DNA from: Septoria linicola
Taxonomy: Eukaryota > Ascomycota > Dothideomycetes > Mycosphaerellales > Mycosphaerellaceae
Length of the DNA stretch: 64,000 nt
Assembly (NCBI GenBank): GCA_024114885.1
Contig: CP099423.1
Span: 2,170,001-2,234,000 of the forward strand
Direction: 5' to 3'
The notes below the pieces were generated by a model. The model made no database searches. It had not been told where the DNA came from and saw only the letters and a program-made list of their open reading frames with translations. Both the position numbers and the translations under genes were made by a program. This document shows, piece after piece, positions 11,432 through 24,059 of this stretch (position 1 is its first letter; each line of letters begins with the position of its first letter).

Positions 11432-14400
11432 GGATGTCGCTAGTAGCTGCCTATACGATGATGAGTTCCATGATACCATGCTGTTGCTGCTCTTGAGACT
11501 TTGAATTAAAGTTCCAGATCTGTCAGATACGATTTTGGATCACGCCGTCCTTTGCTGCGAAAGCGATTATAGAGTGTTTCAATTCTAGTGCATATCTTGA
11601 AAAATGTCTGTGTCTGGCAAAATCGCTAATCCGTATGATCTGACATATCGAAGGCCCAGTGGATGTGATTCAAACGTACTCGCGCAAACATAGATGTATA
11701 GTCTTATAGGGTACCATCAGCTATAATTTGAGAACAAAAGTCTTGATCGTCGTTGCCGTCGATCGTCCCATAGCTTACTTTAACCAACCCTAAGGTTTCC
11801 TTGGCATGCTCTCCATCGGTCGTATGCCATGCCACTGTTCGTATTTGGTCGTGATTTGGAAAGCGAGAGTCAGCAGATAGGAAGTTGATGGCATCGGCTT
11901 GCTGTTGATGAGCGAGATCATGCATTACTTGTCATCATGGTGTGGGCGGAATGACGGCAGATGATGAGAGAACCATCATGCTAACACGGTCAATGGCTCA
12001 ATGCTGCCTTTGGTATAGCTAGATATGAGAGTCTGTCACGCAGGGATCGCCGTACGACAGTGCAAGAGGAATTGTGCACGGCCGTCAGGTTGAAGCGTCC
12101 TTCAGTAAGGTGCAGTGCGGAATCAGGGCATGCGGCGGACCGCCAGGTACAGAGTGAACATTGGTCAAAGCGCAAGCTCTCAAGGATGCGCGATTGAGGC
12201 AAGCTGGCGGTCTAGTTGGCTGTGGTTCATCGCTCTGGATAGACATGGTGAACAGCGCTGTAAGGTGTGTGCTTTCATCGATCGGATCAGTCGTGGGCGT
12301 GTGAAAATAAGTGTGCACAGGCGCGTAGCCAGCAATGTCTCCTCGCCCGTTGACAGTAAACACGATATCGTGGGCACGAGTCACATTGAGAGGCGGAGCG
12401 CTTGGTGCCTATCATTGGCAAAGATGCTCGCCAGGAAGCTGAAGCAGCTGAGAACCAGTGCATGATCCTGCAGGTCGACTCAGAATGCATTGACTGGCGT
12501 GCCGTCAAATCCAGCTCTCGCTTGTGCTCATGTAGAGGTATGGGTCCTGCAGCTAAGCTGTCGCGAACTGTGTCTTCACTGCCGCAGGTAGCGGCGCTGG
12601 GACATCTGGGGAATGCAGGTACAATCTGTCTAGTTTATCACCAGTTCGCGTTCGATCTATGGTTCGTTTAGCTATCGCAGAGCGCATCATTTGTTGGCGG
12701 CATGATTGTCGCCTTGTTGAACTGGTGCTTGGACGACAGCTTCCTTACATGCGGCACGGCCTCACTGCATTCGTTGTGGTTAACAGTCTCCGAGTAATGG
12801 AATACCTATCTGTCAACATTCACGTCACACCAACGCAAATGTGGCTGATGTGTACGATGCAATGTCCACAACTATCACCAGTGCTGGATCTTGAGCTCAG
12901 GATGATGGCAAGTGGGCAGACACACCAACCCATTGTCCGCGATAGATTAATCTCCAGACGCGGCTGGAGACATGTCGATGTCATACTCTGCTCACCTCTC
13001 TGTGTGGCTTTCGCAATTTCGTGAGGTCGTGACAGAGTCCGACAACAACGTCAATGGACAGGGCTCCCCGGCAAGGGATGGATGGTTCGTGCAGGTCAAC
13101 CAGACGCGGCCTTGGCTCCGAATAATGGTCTGGAATCAACTGTGCAAACGGCGCGATCGGATTCCCAGAGACCACATCTACAGAGTCCGAGTGGCTTGCT
13201 AGGAACGATTACCGCGTCCGCGCGTGATGGATGCAGCGGTTGTACTGGACGTGACAAGCTCCGGATACTGCCACAGCAATGTCGCATCGCATGACAGCGA
13301 CATCAGAGCTCTCCAGCCACATGTCTTGGGCATTCGTCTTCCGAGACCTTTTGGGCACTTTGCATGGACACGCGAGGTGCGCGATCTGGTTTGCATTCGC
13401 GATTCGGTAGTCTTGATTCGATCCCGCTCCTTCGTCGCACAAGGCGGAGATGAAAAGGCATTCCCATGATGTAAGACAGTCCTTGTGCAACGCCCAACAC
13501 AGCGCCTGCTCCGTGTCGACGTGATGGACATCCAAAAAACTTGGACGACGTTCACAGTGAAGCGGAGACTTTGACGCCATCGCACATCAATGCTGACCGG
13601 GATGTGTTTCATGGGTTCGGCTGTCCCTTCCCTCAGCGCCGCGTGCACGTGGTCGGCAGGCGCGAGTGTGTGCACAGTGTGCAGCAAGTGGCGAGCCGCG
13701 TGCCGGGACAAACTCTCGCCCACTTCACCACTGCTCAGGATCCGACTGTCCAAGGCCTGAGCCATTCCTGCAGTTATGCAACCGGTCTTGTTCGCCTACG
13801 CATTGCGCGTTGTCCAACTTCTGTAACACGAATGTCTGTGGCTCGTGAGGCGGCTCGCTGCAGGCGACACAGAAGCCTACCAATCGTCGATGCTGCCTGC
13901 CATCGCGTTCTGAAATTGTGGACACGACTTCATGGCTCGTCTACTGTTCGACTATTGTGGGTCAGCCACACCTCACGGCAGCCTCTCTGGAATCTGCATA
14001 ACCGGCCACAACTGAGCATCATTCGGGGACAGGCCCGGTGATGGACGTCTCGACTCTGCCTGGCTCCTACATGTCGTGCCAAAATGGCCCAAAGAACCGT
14101 TTACGTGGACGCGGGCCAACCGTGACGTCTTGTCAGCGTGACAGGTGGACACCCATGTTCAATTCCAAGCAAAGGGGGCAACCAGTCTTCGATGAGACCG
14201 CAGATCACAGCATGTGGCGTACATCGATTATGGAAACCTGGCAGACCTGGCCACCTGCCATGAATGCTTTCACTGGCCACAGGCGAGGCGCGAGCTCTCA
14301 TCCCTGTAACGAATGCGTTCAATGTCGGCAAGCTCTTCTGACATCATGCGATATCATCTTGACGGTGGTGAGCAGCTCTTGTGTCGCCGTCAAGAAGCTC
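11432..14400. other. Long intergenic region without a supported gene
   Basis: About 3 kb of normal-composition DNA lies between the IQ gene and the LEA-like gene. The longest frames (166 residues at 13541-14041 plus strand; 188 residues at 13199-13765 minus strand) overlap each other, are rich in Arg, Ser, Cys and His, and show no recognisable domain or matching splice pattern. The CpA/TpG-poor signature of RIP is absent. It may hold a long noncoding RNA or a decayed gene, but nothing in the sequence proves either. Confidence 0.45.
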
Positions 14401-14651
14401 TGAGCTCCCTGTGCCTCGCAAGTATCCCTACCTGCATAGCTATAACTACTCTCGAACTGCTCTCAGCCACATCTCCATAGATCCTCCTTTTTACTCCCTT
14501 GCTACACAGCTGCTGCATTTGCATGTCCAGTAACTCGAAACAATACGCGTACTACTCCTTCCCTCCCACACCTAATCGTACATCCCCATCTAGCCAACGA
14601 CGACACGAATCACGAAGTAACTCTACATCTACAACCAAGTCTTCTTACGAA
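14401..14651 (+). promoter_or_regulatory. Promoter and CT-rich leader of the LEA-like gene
   Basis: A TATA-like ctataactactc at about 14,439-14,450 is followed by about 200 bases of pyrimidine-rich DNA with CTCC and CCTT runs, the usual look of a strongly expressed fungal gene. An in-frame ATG at 14,523 lies inside this leader and would add 43 Ser/Thr-rich residues. ATG 14,652, in the context cgaaATGGCA, is preferred. Confidence 0.5.
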
Positions 14652-17600
14652 ATGGCACCATCACCGGCGGCGGGTAAGCAACAGACAAGCTCTGTCCCTA
14701 AGACACCGACCAAGCTCCAAAGAAAGCCCGGTCAAACTCCTCAGAGACCCGGTCAAGGCTCAGCGAGCAAAGCTCCATCGACACCAAAGGCTGCGCAGTC
14801 GACGAAGCCCGCCACAGAATCTGCTCCATCGAAACCAGAAGCTGGCCAGACTGGCGAGCAAGCTAAAGGTCAGACCGAGAGCACGACTAATGATGTCAAG
14901 AACCAGGCTGGCAAGGCGCAATCAGCAGCGCAAAGCTCAGCCACCGATGACGAAGAGGACGACGCTCCTTTGAGCAAGGTTTCCCAAGCTGGCCAGCAGT
15001 CCAAAGAAAGTCTCGAGCAGCAAGCTCCAGAGCCAATCCAGGATGACGACGATGACAATAATGACCAAGATAAAGACGAAGATGCTGTCTCAGGCGCCCA
15101 GCAACAATCGCAAGGCGCCGCAGGCGAGGCAGAGGACGATGCAGAGTCCACTGCCGATGATGCTACCGAAAAGGCAGGCGATACTGTGCAGTCTGCTGAT
15201 GACGACGAAGAGAGCTCCCAGCAAGGTCAACAGAAGCAGCCCCAGCAAAACAAGCAGGGCAGTGGTCTGTTGAGCGGCGCCAAAGGTCTCGCTGGCAAGG
15301 CAGGAAACCTCGCCAACAAGGCCTCCCAGGATCCAAAGTCTACAGCACAGCAAGCTCCGCAAGACGCGAAGAAGGGTGCTGAGGAGACGGCAAAGGGTGC
15401 TCAGGACGACGCGCAAGACGCTCAAGACACCGCGGAGGATGGTGTCGAGGAGGGCCAAAAGGTCGCCGGAGAGACTACTGACGAGGCTGAGGACGCTGCG
15501 GACGGCGCTCAAGACACAGCCAAGCAAGCAGCCAGCCAAGGCAGCGAAGCTGTAGACGGTGCAAAGGACCAAGCCAACGACGCCGCCGAAGATGTCAAAG
15601 ACACGGCGGAGGATGCTCAAGACCAGGCCAAGGACACAGCAGAAGACGCTGAAAGCCAGGCCAAGGACGTTGCCGATGATGCAGAATCTCAAGCAGAGGA
15701 TGCCACCGACAAGGCCAAGGACACCGCAGACAGCGCCAAGGATCAGACTGAAGACGCGACGCGGGATGCACAAGATCAAGCTGAAGGTGCTGCTGATGAT
15801 GCGAAGTCCGAGCTTCCAGTGCCGGAGGGTCTTCCAGTCGATCTCGATGTTCTCAAAGGTCTCGAGGTCCAAGAAGATGGCTCTGTCTTGGACAAGCAGG
15901 GTAATCCGATCGGTCGTCTTGCCGAGGGCGATGCTGAAGATCTTGCGGGCTATCCGATCGGCGATGAAGGCGAGATCCTTGATGACGATGGAGATCTCGT
16001 CGGCCGCGTAGAGCTCTTGCCAGACGAGATCAAACGTCAACTGCAAGAGTCGCGCGAGAATGGCGAAGAGCTGCCGGAAGATGCACAAACTTATCTTGGC
16101 CAGCTCGAAGATCAAGCCGAGGACCAGGTCGATGAGGCTGAAGATCAAGTTGATAGCAACCTCCCATCTCTCTCTATTCTCGAGGGTCTAACATGCCAGG
16201 TCGATGGTCTCATCTATGATGCTGATGGCAACACCATCGGTCGAGTCACCGATGGCGACCCGCAAGAGCTCCAGAACGCTGTGCTAAATGACCAAGGCGA
16301 GTTCGTCGACCAAGACGGAAACGTCATCGGTCATGCGGATATCCACGAGGATGCTGAAGAGCTCGTTGAGCAAGGCGTCTACGAGCCTGCCAAGCAAGCT
16401 GCCGACGAGGCTGAAGAGCGCGTCGACAGCGGTCAAGAGGAAGGTCAAGAAGCTGCAGATGATGTCGCTGGCAAGGCGGAGGATGCTACACCAACCGAGA
16501 TTGAGGACCAGCTTCCCGGTATCGAAGCGCTCCAAGGCAAAGAGCTCAACGAGGCAGGCGAGATCGTTGATGAGGAGGGCAATGTGCTTGGCAACATTGC
16601 AGACGACTCTGATGACCTCAAGAAGAGAATCGAGGAAGGTGAAGTCGACCCAGAGAAGCTTCAAATCGATGAGGAGGGCAATCTCGTCGACGAAGAGGGC
16701 AACGTCCTCGGAAAGACTGAACTTGCCGAGGGCGCCGCTGAGAAACTGCAACAGCTCAGCAAGCTCCAGGACCTTCGCATTCTCGATGGCAAGCGTGTCA
16801 ACAAGAAGGGTAAGATCCTTGACGACGAGGGAGAGGAAATCGGTGAGCTCACTGATGGCGACCTCTCGGAGGCTGCTGGCGGCCGCGCGAACGACAAGGG
16901 CGAGGTACTCAACAAAAAGGGGGACGTCGTTGGTCACGTCAAGGTCGTTCCTGGTGACGCTGCCGAGCAGGCTACCAAAGAGCTCCTTGAAGAGCTCGGC
17001 GAGACTGAAGACCAGGAAGAGCAAGATGGCGAGGCCGAGGATGGTGAAGCGCAAGGAGATCAGGATGGTCAAGAAGGAGAGCAGGCTGAAGACGAGCCAC
17101 AATACGAAGAGCCTGAGCTTGATATCCTCGACGGTCTGAAGGTCAACAAGAAGGGTCAGGTCCTCAACGAAGATGGCGAGCCAATTGGCGAGCTCACTGC
17201 TGGCGACGTGTCCAAGTGCGCCGGCAAGAAGATCAATGCCACGGGCGAAGTTGTGGACAAGGACGGCAATGTCCTCGGCCATGTTCGCACTCTACCCCAG
17301 AAGGTTGAACCAGAAGAAACTCCTGCCGTTTCCATCCTGGAGGGTCTCAAGGTCAACAAGAAGGGCCAAGTCCTGAATGAGGATGGCGAGCAGATCGGCG
17401 AACTCACCTCGGGCGAGTTAGAAAAGGTCGCTGGCAAGAAGATTGATGCCAAGGGCCAGGTTCTCGATGAGCAAGGCGAGGTCATTGGAACTGTTCGCAC
17501 CCTTCCCAGTGAGAACCAAGAAGAGGAGCAGCCAGAAGAAGAGCAAGAAGAGGCCGGTGAAGATGAGGATGCCACTCAACTTCCACCTCTGTCTTCGCTC

Positions 17601-20600
17601 GAGGGCCTGAAGGTCAACAAGGCTGGAAAGCTCATTGACGACAATGGAGCCATCATTGGCGAGCTCACTGAAGGTGACCCGAAGAAACTGTCCAAGTCTG
17701 GCATCACGGCCGACTCTGAAGGTCAGTTCTGGGACAACAAGGGCCACGTCATTGGTCGTGCGAAGACCCTTCCTCAGGAGGATCCCGAGGAGGAGGCTCC
17801 TTTCGCTGGTCTTGAAGGCCTTCGTGTCGTCGAAGAAGGCTGGGTGCAAGACAGCGAAGGTAACACTGTCGGATACGTCACAGAAGGCGAAGCTGCCAAG
17901 CTGATCGGTCGTGCTGTTGACGAGGATGGTGACATCCTAGACAAGAAGGGCTCTGTTGTCGGACATGCCGAGCGCTACGTCCCGGAAGAGGAAGAAGAGC
18001 AGGCGGAGGAGAAGCCTGATCTCTCATTCCTCGAGGGCAAGACTGTCACTAAGCAAGGCTTGGTCATCGGCGATGAGGGTATCCCAGTTGCTCGATTGAT
18101 TGAAGGCAACGCCAAGGAGCTTACAGGACGTCAGCTCGACAAGGAAGGTCAATTCTGGAACGACAAGGGATCTGTCATTGGTAAAGTCGACCTTATACCC
18201 GAGAGTGAACGCGAAGCCAAGCCTGAAGGTCCCTTCGCTGGCTACGACGACTTGCGAGTTATCGAGGGCGGCAAAGTTGCCGACGAGGATGGAAACGTCG
18301 TTGGAGAAATTGTTGAAGGCAACCCGAAGCGTCTTGTTGGATTGTCTGTGGACGAGGATGGAGACATTCTTGACAAGTATGGCAACGTCAAGGGCCACGC
18401 TGAGCCGTTGCCTGATGAAGAGCCAACTGACTACACTGTCCTGGATGGCTTGACCTTGAACAAGGCTGGATTCGTGGTCGATGATAACGGCATCCCAGTC
18501 GGCAAGATCGTTGAAGGCTCTCCTTCTGACCTTGCTGGTAAGAAGTGTGACGAGAATGGCTACCTGTACAATGACACAGGGAAGGTCGTTGGTCGCTGCG
18601 AACCTCTCCCTGAAGAGGAGCGTCAGAAGAAGGCAGAGGGCGCTTTCGCAGGACTTGAGGACCTGCACATCGTGGAAGGCGGCTACGTTCAAGACGGCGA
18701 CGAGAACACAGTTGGAAAGATTGTGGATGGCGATGCCAAGAAGCTCATCGGCATGAAGGTCGATGAAGACGGAGACATTATCGACAAATTTGGCAACGTC
18801 AAGGGCCATGCCGAGCGTGTCGAAGAGGAAGAGAAGGAGATTGACTATTCCATCTTGGATGGTCTCACTCTGAACAAGCAAGGTCTTGTTGTCGATCAAA
18901 ATGGTACTCCATTCGGCCGCCTTGTTGAGGGACAAGCTTCAGAACTCGCCGGACGTCAATGCGACGAGCAAGGTTACATCTACAACGACCGTGGCAAGCC
19001 AGCCGGACGTGCTGAGCCCATTCCGGAAGAGGAGCGTGTCGCTCGCCCTGAGGGACCGTTTGCCGGACTTGAAGGCCTTCACGTTGTCAAGGACGGCAAT
19101 GTCGAGGATGAGAACGGCAACGTGGTAGGTTACATTACTGAGGGTGATGCGAAGCGCTTGGTGGGTCTCAAAGTCGATGAAGACGGCGATATCATCGATA
19201 AGTTCGGAAACACCAAGGGCCACGCAGAGCCTATTGAGGAAGAGGAAGAGAAGCCTGTGGACAACTCTGCGCTTGAAGGCAAGTACCTCAACAAACAGGG
19301 ATATGTTGTCGATGACAAGGGCATTCCTTTCGGACGTCTCGTGGAGGGCAACGTGTCTGAGCTCGCCGGCCGCAAGTGTGACGAGAGTGGGTACATTTAT
19401 GGCGACACTGGCAAGGTAGTAGGACGTTGCGAGGTCCTACCTGAGAACGAGAGAGTGGCACGCCCAGAAGGCCCATTTGCTGGTCTTGATGGACTCCGTG
19501 TAGTCAAAGATGGGTTTGTCGAGGATCAAGATGGCAACCGCGTGGGTCAGATTGTCGAGGGAGAGCCTAAGAGATTGGTAGGACTCCATGTTGATGAGGA
19601 TGGCGATATCATCGACAAATACGGCAATGTGAAGGGCCATGCTGAGCCATGGGAAGAAGAGGAAGAGCAAGCGGCTGACCTTTCTCGCCTGGCTGGAACG
19701 ACGATTAACAAGTCTGGCTATGCTGTTGATGGCAGTGGTCAGATCGTCGGCCGCGTTGTCGAAGGCGATCCAAACATCATGATTGGAAAAAAGGTCGACA
19801 AGGAGGGGCAAATCTGGGACGACTCTGGCAATGTCATCGGCAAGGCAGAGATCGTGACTGGAGTCAACTCTGAAGAAGGCCCTTTTGCTGGCTTCGACGA
19901 ACTTGTCATCAACAAGGATGGCACAGTAACGACTCAAGCAGGCGACATCATTGGTCGTGTGATCGAGGGTGACATTAAGAAGCTGCTAGGACACACCGTT
20001 GATGAGGATGGCGATATCCTTGACAAGAACGGAAACAAGATTGGCAAGGCTGAACGCTGGGAGCCTGAGGAGAAAGAGCGTCGCGTCAATCCAATGTCTG
20101 GCAAGCGTGTCAACAAAGAGGGCGAAGTTCGTGATGAGAATGGCGACCTCCTCGGCAAGCTTACTCAAGGTGACCTTGGCCACTGTGTTGGACAAGAAAT
20201 TGACGATGCTGGCAATGTTGTCGATGTCGAGGGCAACAAGATTGGTGAGGTCACTCTCATTGAGAACATTGCTGAAGATGAGTACGAGGGCCCAACTCAA
20301 GAAGAACTTGACGAAGCTGCCAAGCGTGAAGAAGAGCGCCAGATTGCCGAGAAGATGGGCACTATCTGCACGCAGACTGTCGAGAAGATGCAGCCAATCT
20401 GCAAGCAGATCAAGGAGCACATGGAGAAGGCCGACAATACACCAAAGGAGGAACTCGATGAAGAGGAGCTGGTCAACCAAGTCAAGCCTCTTATCGAGGA
20501 AGGTGGTCGTATTTTGCAGGAGTGCAACGGCTCACTTCGTGGTCTCGACCCAGATGGCAAGATTGCCGCTCAAGCAAAGGGCCGTGCCGGCACTGGTGAG

Positions 20601-21277
20601 GCCACACCAGAAGAGTTCCGTCTCGCTGAGACTCTCAAGGAGCTCACCACAACCGTCGTCACTACCATCGACGATGCAAAGAAGAAGCTGAACAACATGC
20701 CCCACGCAAAGAAGAAGTTGAACCCACTCTGGTCGCTCATGACCCAGCCACTCTTCCAGATTCTAGCTGCAGTCGGCCTCCTGCTGGCTGGTGTGCTTGG
20801 CCTCGTCGGACAACTGCTCAACGGACTTGGACTTGGCGGACTGGTTAACGGACTGCTGGGAGGTCTCGGAATCAACAAGCTGCTTGCCTCTTTCGGCCTC
20901 ATCGACGGAGACAAGGACAAGAAGAAGGGCCAGTCTGGAAAGAGCAAGCTATCCTCCATTCCTGTGGTTGGTGGCCTGCTTGGTGGTGGTAAGTAAACGC
21001 CTAACACAAGAAACACATCTCCCTCTTACCTGTAATCCGCATTCACGCTTTGCACATGAGGGAGCGTGTAATGTGTCAGGGTTTACTTACCTGTTCTCTC
21101 CCGAACGCATTGTGTGAGCACTCTGACCACAGGATTGTGCCTGTAGGCAAAAAGAAGCATGAGGCTGAGAAGAAGGAAGATGACGATGCTGGCAAGGCAG
21201 CAGAGACACTCGAAGTGCTGGACGACTGGCAGAAGGTTGGTGGTCCAGTCGTCGTTGGTATTGAATCTTCATCATAA
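14652..21277 (+). CDS. Giant LEA-like protein with 19 DUF3659-type repeats
   Basis: Exon 1 (14,652-20,988) and a short exon 2 (21,147-21,277) join at a GTAAGT donor and a TGTAG acceptor to give 2,155 residues. Residues 1 to about 390 are a disordered Ala/Gln/Asp/Lys region; from about 240 it becomes 11-residue-like LEA repeats (AKDTAEDAQDQ, AKDVADDAESQ). Then follow 19 repeats of about 65 residues with the core LEGLKVNKKGQVLNEDGEPI and GHAE-type ends, which I match to DUF3659. Next is a coiled region with KMGTICTQTVEKMQPICKQI (DUF6987-like) and a Gly/Leu-rich hydrophobic segment (PLFQILAAVGLLLAGVLGLV) that may bind membrane. The spliced 42-residue tail begins KKKHEAEKK. Group-3 LEA proteins protect cells against desiccation; the role of the fungal form is not established. 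Without splicing, the frame ends two residues after the donor (GGGK, stop). Start 14,523 is the alternative. Confidence 0.88.
15826..20272 (+). repeat. Coding array of 19 DUF3659-type repeats
   Basis: Nineteen units of about 64-70 codons each begin near LP/GPFAGLEGL and end near GHAE/GRCE-x-LP. From about unit 7 two subtypes alternate: one with a GPFAGLEGL start and a DEDGDI-D-K middle, the other with an N-K-G start and a GYIYND or GQFWND middle. This implies expansion by duplicating two-unit blocks of roughly 390-420 bases. Units 1-6 are more divergent and the third is enlarged. Confidence 0.8.
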
Positions 21278-22080
21278 TGTTTATGTGGTGAGAATCTGTT
21301 CATGGTTGGCTAGCAAGGCGTTTTTGGGAAAAGGAAAGCTGGAGGGTGCATGGGATTGGTTTGGAATGACGACGATGATGAGTATCTGTACAGCACCTTC
21401 TCGCTCAGCTTTGTCAAAGCGGAGCTCTTTTCTTTTGTGGAAAGAAGATTAAACAATAGCATGTGAAGAGCGGAGGATCAACACTTCTCAATGCGTTACT
21501 TTAAAATTATACTGTGCGCATTGTCTCTATTGTACCGTCGTATCGACGAGCAGATACCATTTGTGATGTCTCGTTTGTGGCTAGTTGAGCGGCGCACGCC
21601 GTGAAACGACCACATCGGCTTGAATAGCACTTGGTATTGTAGAGGCTGCTGAAACGGCACTAAGTCAGCCCCCGCGCGGGCGGATAGCACACACCTCTCT
21701 ATCCTTCCTCTGCCGGACAGTCTCCTTCGGGTACGAGCAAGAAAGCTGCCATCCCGAAATGTGCGTTGAATTGTTCCGTCTGCTATTGCTACTAACAAAG
21801 GCTGGCACCTTCAATAAGACGTGATGCGCAAGACAGAATGGGTGCTGTCCGAGAGCATAAGCCAAGTTGCTGCCACAGGGCAGCTCATTCACTAGCGTAT
21901 AGAACCTTGCGACCTCGCAACCTTGCGCAAAGAGTGGCGGCTCTAGTCGCGTGCAAGACGGCGTATACAATGCGATGATGGTTTTGTCTACAAGACACTG
22001 AAACGCCGTCGTCGACCGCTATAAAGACTACTTACACTTTGTGCCTAAGGCACGCGAATTCACGACATATACCGACGAGC
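21278..22080. other. Intergenic spacer up to the RIP boundary
   Basis: This stretch carries the 3' UTR of the LEA-like gene and about 500 further bases of normal composition, with CA and TG dinucleotides still frequent to about 22,080. No frame is recognisable. Within the next hundred bases CA and TG nearly vanish, so the edge of the mutated block lies at about 22,080-22,120. Confidence 0.55.
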
Positions 22081-23460
22081 TTGCGTGCTTGATAGCTATA
22101 CATGCTACTAGTATAGGTTCGTACTTCTCTCTAATACTAACCGATACTTTCGATCAAGTTATAGGTTACTCTCTACTACTAAGCTTTTATTATTATAGGT
22201 TTCGATAGCTCTTATATAGTCGTGCCTAAAATTAGTACTAGTTACGATACTACTTATATTAAGAAAATAAGTAGGAGTATTTATATATTAATTATTACTT
22301 CTTACTATTCTTAGAATATACTACTTCGACCTATTTTAAGAATATAGCTTTACTTAAGAGTATTAATAATATAGTAGTATAATAGAATATAAATAAGATA
22401 CTAGGCTTTCTATCTCTATAAACTATCTTATCTAAATTCGAGCTCGAGGAATATCCTATCGACGAAGTTAACTCGTTATAGATAGTCGTAGTAGAAGTAG
22501 TATTTTAGATATCTTCTCTAGTATCTTCTTTCTAGCTAAAGTTCTAGGTATCGATCTAGTTATCTATAAGCGAGAGAGCGATCTAGAAAGTATCTAGTAT
22601 ATAACTATATACTTAGGAGTAAGATATAACGTTCTTATATATATCTACTAAGCTACTTTCGAAGCTAACCTAAACTAGTTAGAAGTCTATACTTATAAGG
22701 AAGGTTATATAGAAGTATAATACTTAGAAGTATATCTACTTTTAGTATCGTATTATATCTATAAACTAGTCTATATTAAAGAGAAAGTAGCTTATTACTA
22801 TTTAGATACTAGATTAGACGTTTATAGACGAGGCTAATTTCTTAATTACTACTACTAGCTATTTTTTAGATCTACGATTACTATAGTATCTAGGCTAGGC
22901 TAAGTACTAAGGCTATTTCTACTATTCGTCTAACTAGGATCTAAACTTTAATTCTATAGAGAAGTATATAGCTCTTATTAATAATAGCGCTTAAGTATTA
23001 TAAGTACTACTATAGATATAAAAGATAGTAGAGTATATTAATTACTATACTCGTAACTATATATAAGTAGTAGTACTAATTAGAGATAAAGACCTTATAT
23101 TATTTATAAGTAATAATATTAAAGAAGCGTAAAAAGATCCTTTAAGTTATTTTAAGCTTTAAAAGGAATTAGAAGCGAAGCTTTTTAGTAGATTTAGAGA
23201 GATCTTTAAGTCGTCTACTTAGAATATAGTAGCTAAAGATACGATTACGAAGCTTATAAAGTAACGATTAGGTAGTAGAGAAGATTTAGCTATAGCTATC
23301 GTATCTAATTTTAATCTAAATTATCGATACTTAACTCTTAGATCTAGCTATCTCGAAGTACTAATAGCTAAGAATATAAGCTATATTACTATACTAATCT
23401 TCTATTTTATAGTTTTAGAAAGATAAGCTTAGCTTATCCTAAGACTAGACTTCGAGAGGT

Positions 23461-23670
23461 AACTCTAACGTTACGTAACTAGGTTACGTAATAACTATTA
23501 GATCTTATATTAGAGAAGAACTCTAATATTATATAACTTGACTCTAATATTATATAAATAAACTCTAACGTTATATAACTAAGTTACGTAATAGCTATCG
23601 GATTTTATACTAGAAGATAACTCTAATATTATATAACTAGGTTATATAATAGCTATTAGATTCCTAAATA
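23461..23670. repeat. Imperfect tandem repeat inside Copia-1
   Basis: Units beginning aactctaacgttacgtaact recur at about 23,461, 23,571 and 23,628, with shorter partial copies of ctctaatattatataact between them. The units have diverged by C-to-T and G-to-A changes. They lie in the 5', presumably gag or leader, half of the element. Confidence 0.6.
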
Positions 23671-24059
23671 GAAAGAAGATCTAAAATTATCTTAATAATA
23701 CTCTAGAAGCTTCTATAGTATATATTAGTAAGAGTCTCCTATCTAGTACTATTTAGGTTAAAGGTCTAGAATTAAAGAGAAGCTTAAAGAAAGTTAGATT
23801 TCTAATTAAAGATTCTATAATTTTCTAAACTAGTCTAGAGCTATATAAGCGATTATATAGCCTAGAAGATTCTAGTAATCTTAGAGAGGATACTTAAGTA
23901 GATATCTACGCTCTACTTAAAAGAATAATAATAAAAGTTTTAACTACTCTCTAATTAACTTAATCTTCTTAAGACCTTAATAATAATCGATTAATTAACT
24001 ATCGATATTTGATTAACCTCTAAGTTAAATATTAATTAAGGACTAACGAGCTATCTCTA

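Noticed and set aside
13199..14041. Overlapping frames of 188 residues (minus) and 166 residues (plus)
   Set aside because: Both have Arg/Ser/Cys/His-rich compositions typical of chance frames in GC-balanced DNA, and neither matches a known family.
14523..14651. Upstream ATG at 14,523 as start of the LEA-like protein
   Set aside because: It lies in the CT-rich leader and would add a Ser/Thr-rich segment unlike the rest. It was kept as an alternative, not excluded.
15090..17282. Long minus-strand frames (352 and 332 residues) opposite the LEA-like gene
   Set aside because: They are the antisense of Asp/Glu/Gln/Lys-rich repeats, which gives Leu/Ile/Val/Ser-rich artefacts. They have no promoter, splice pattern or family match, while the plus strand has clear repeats.
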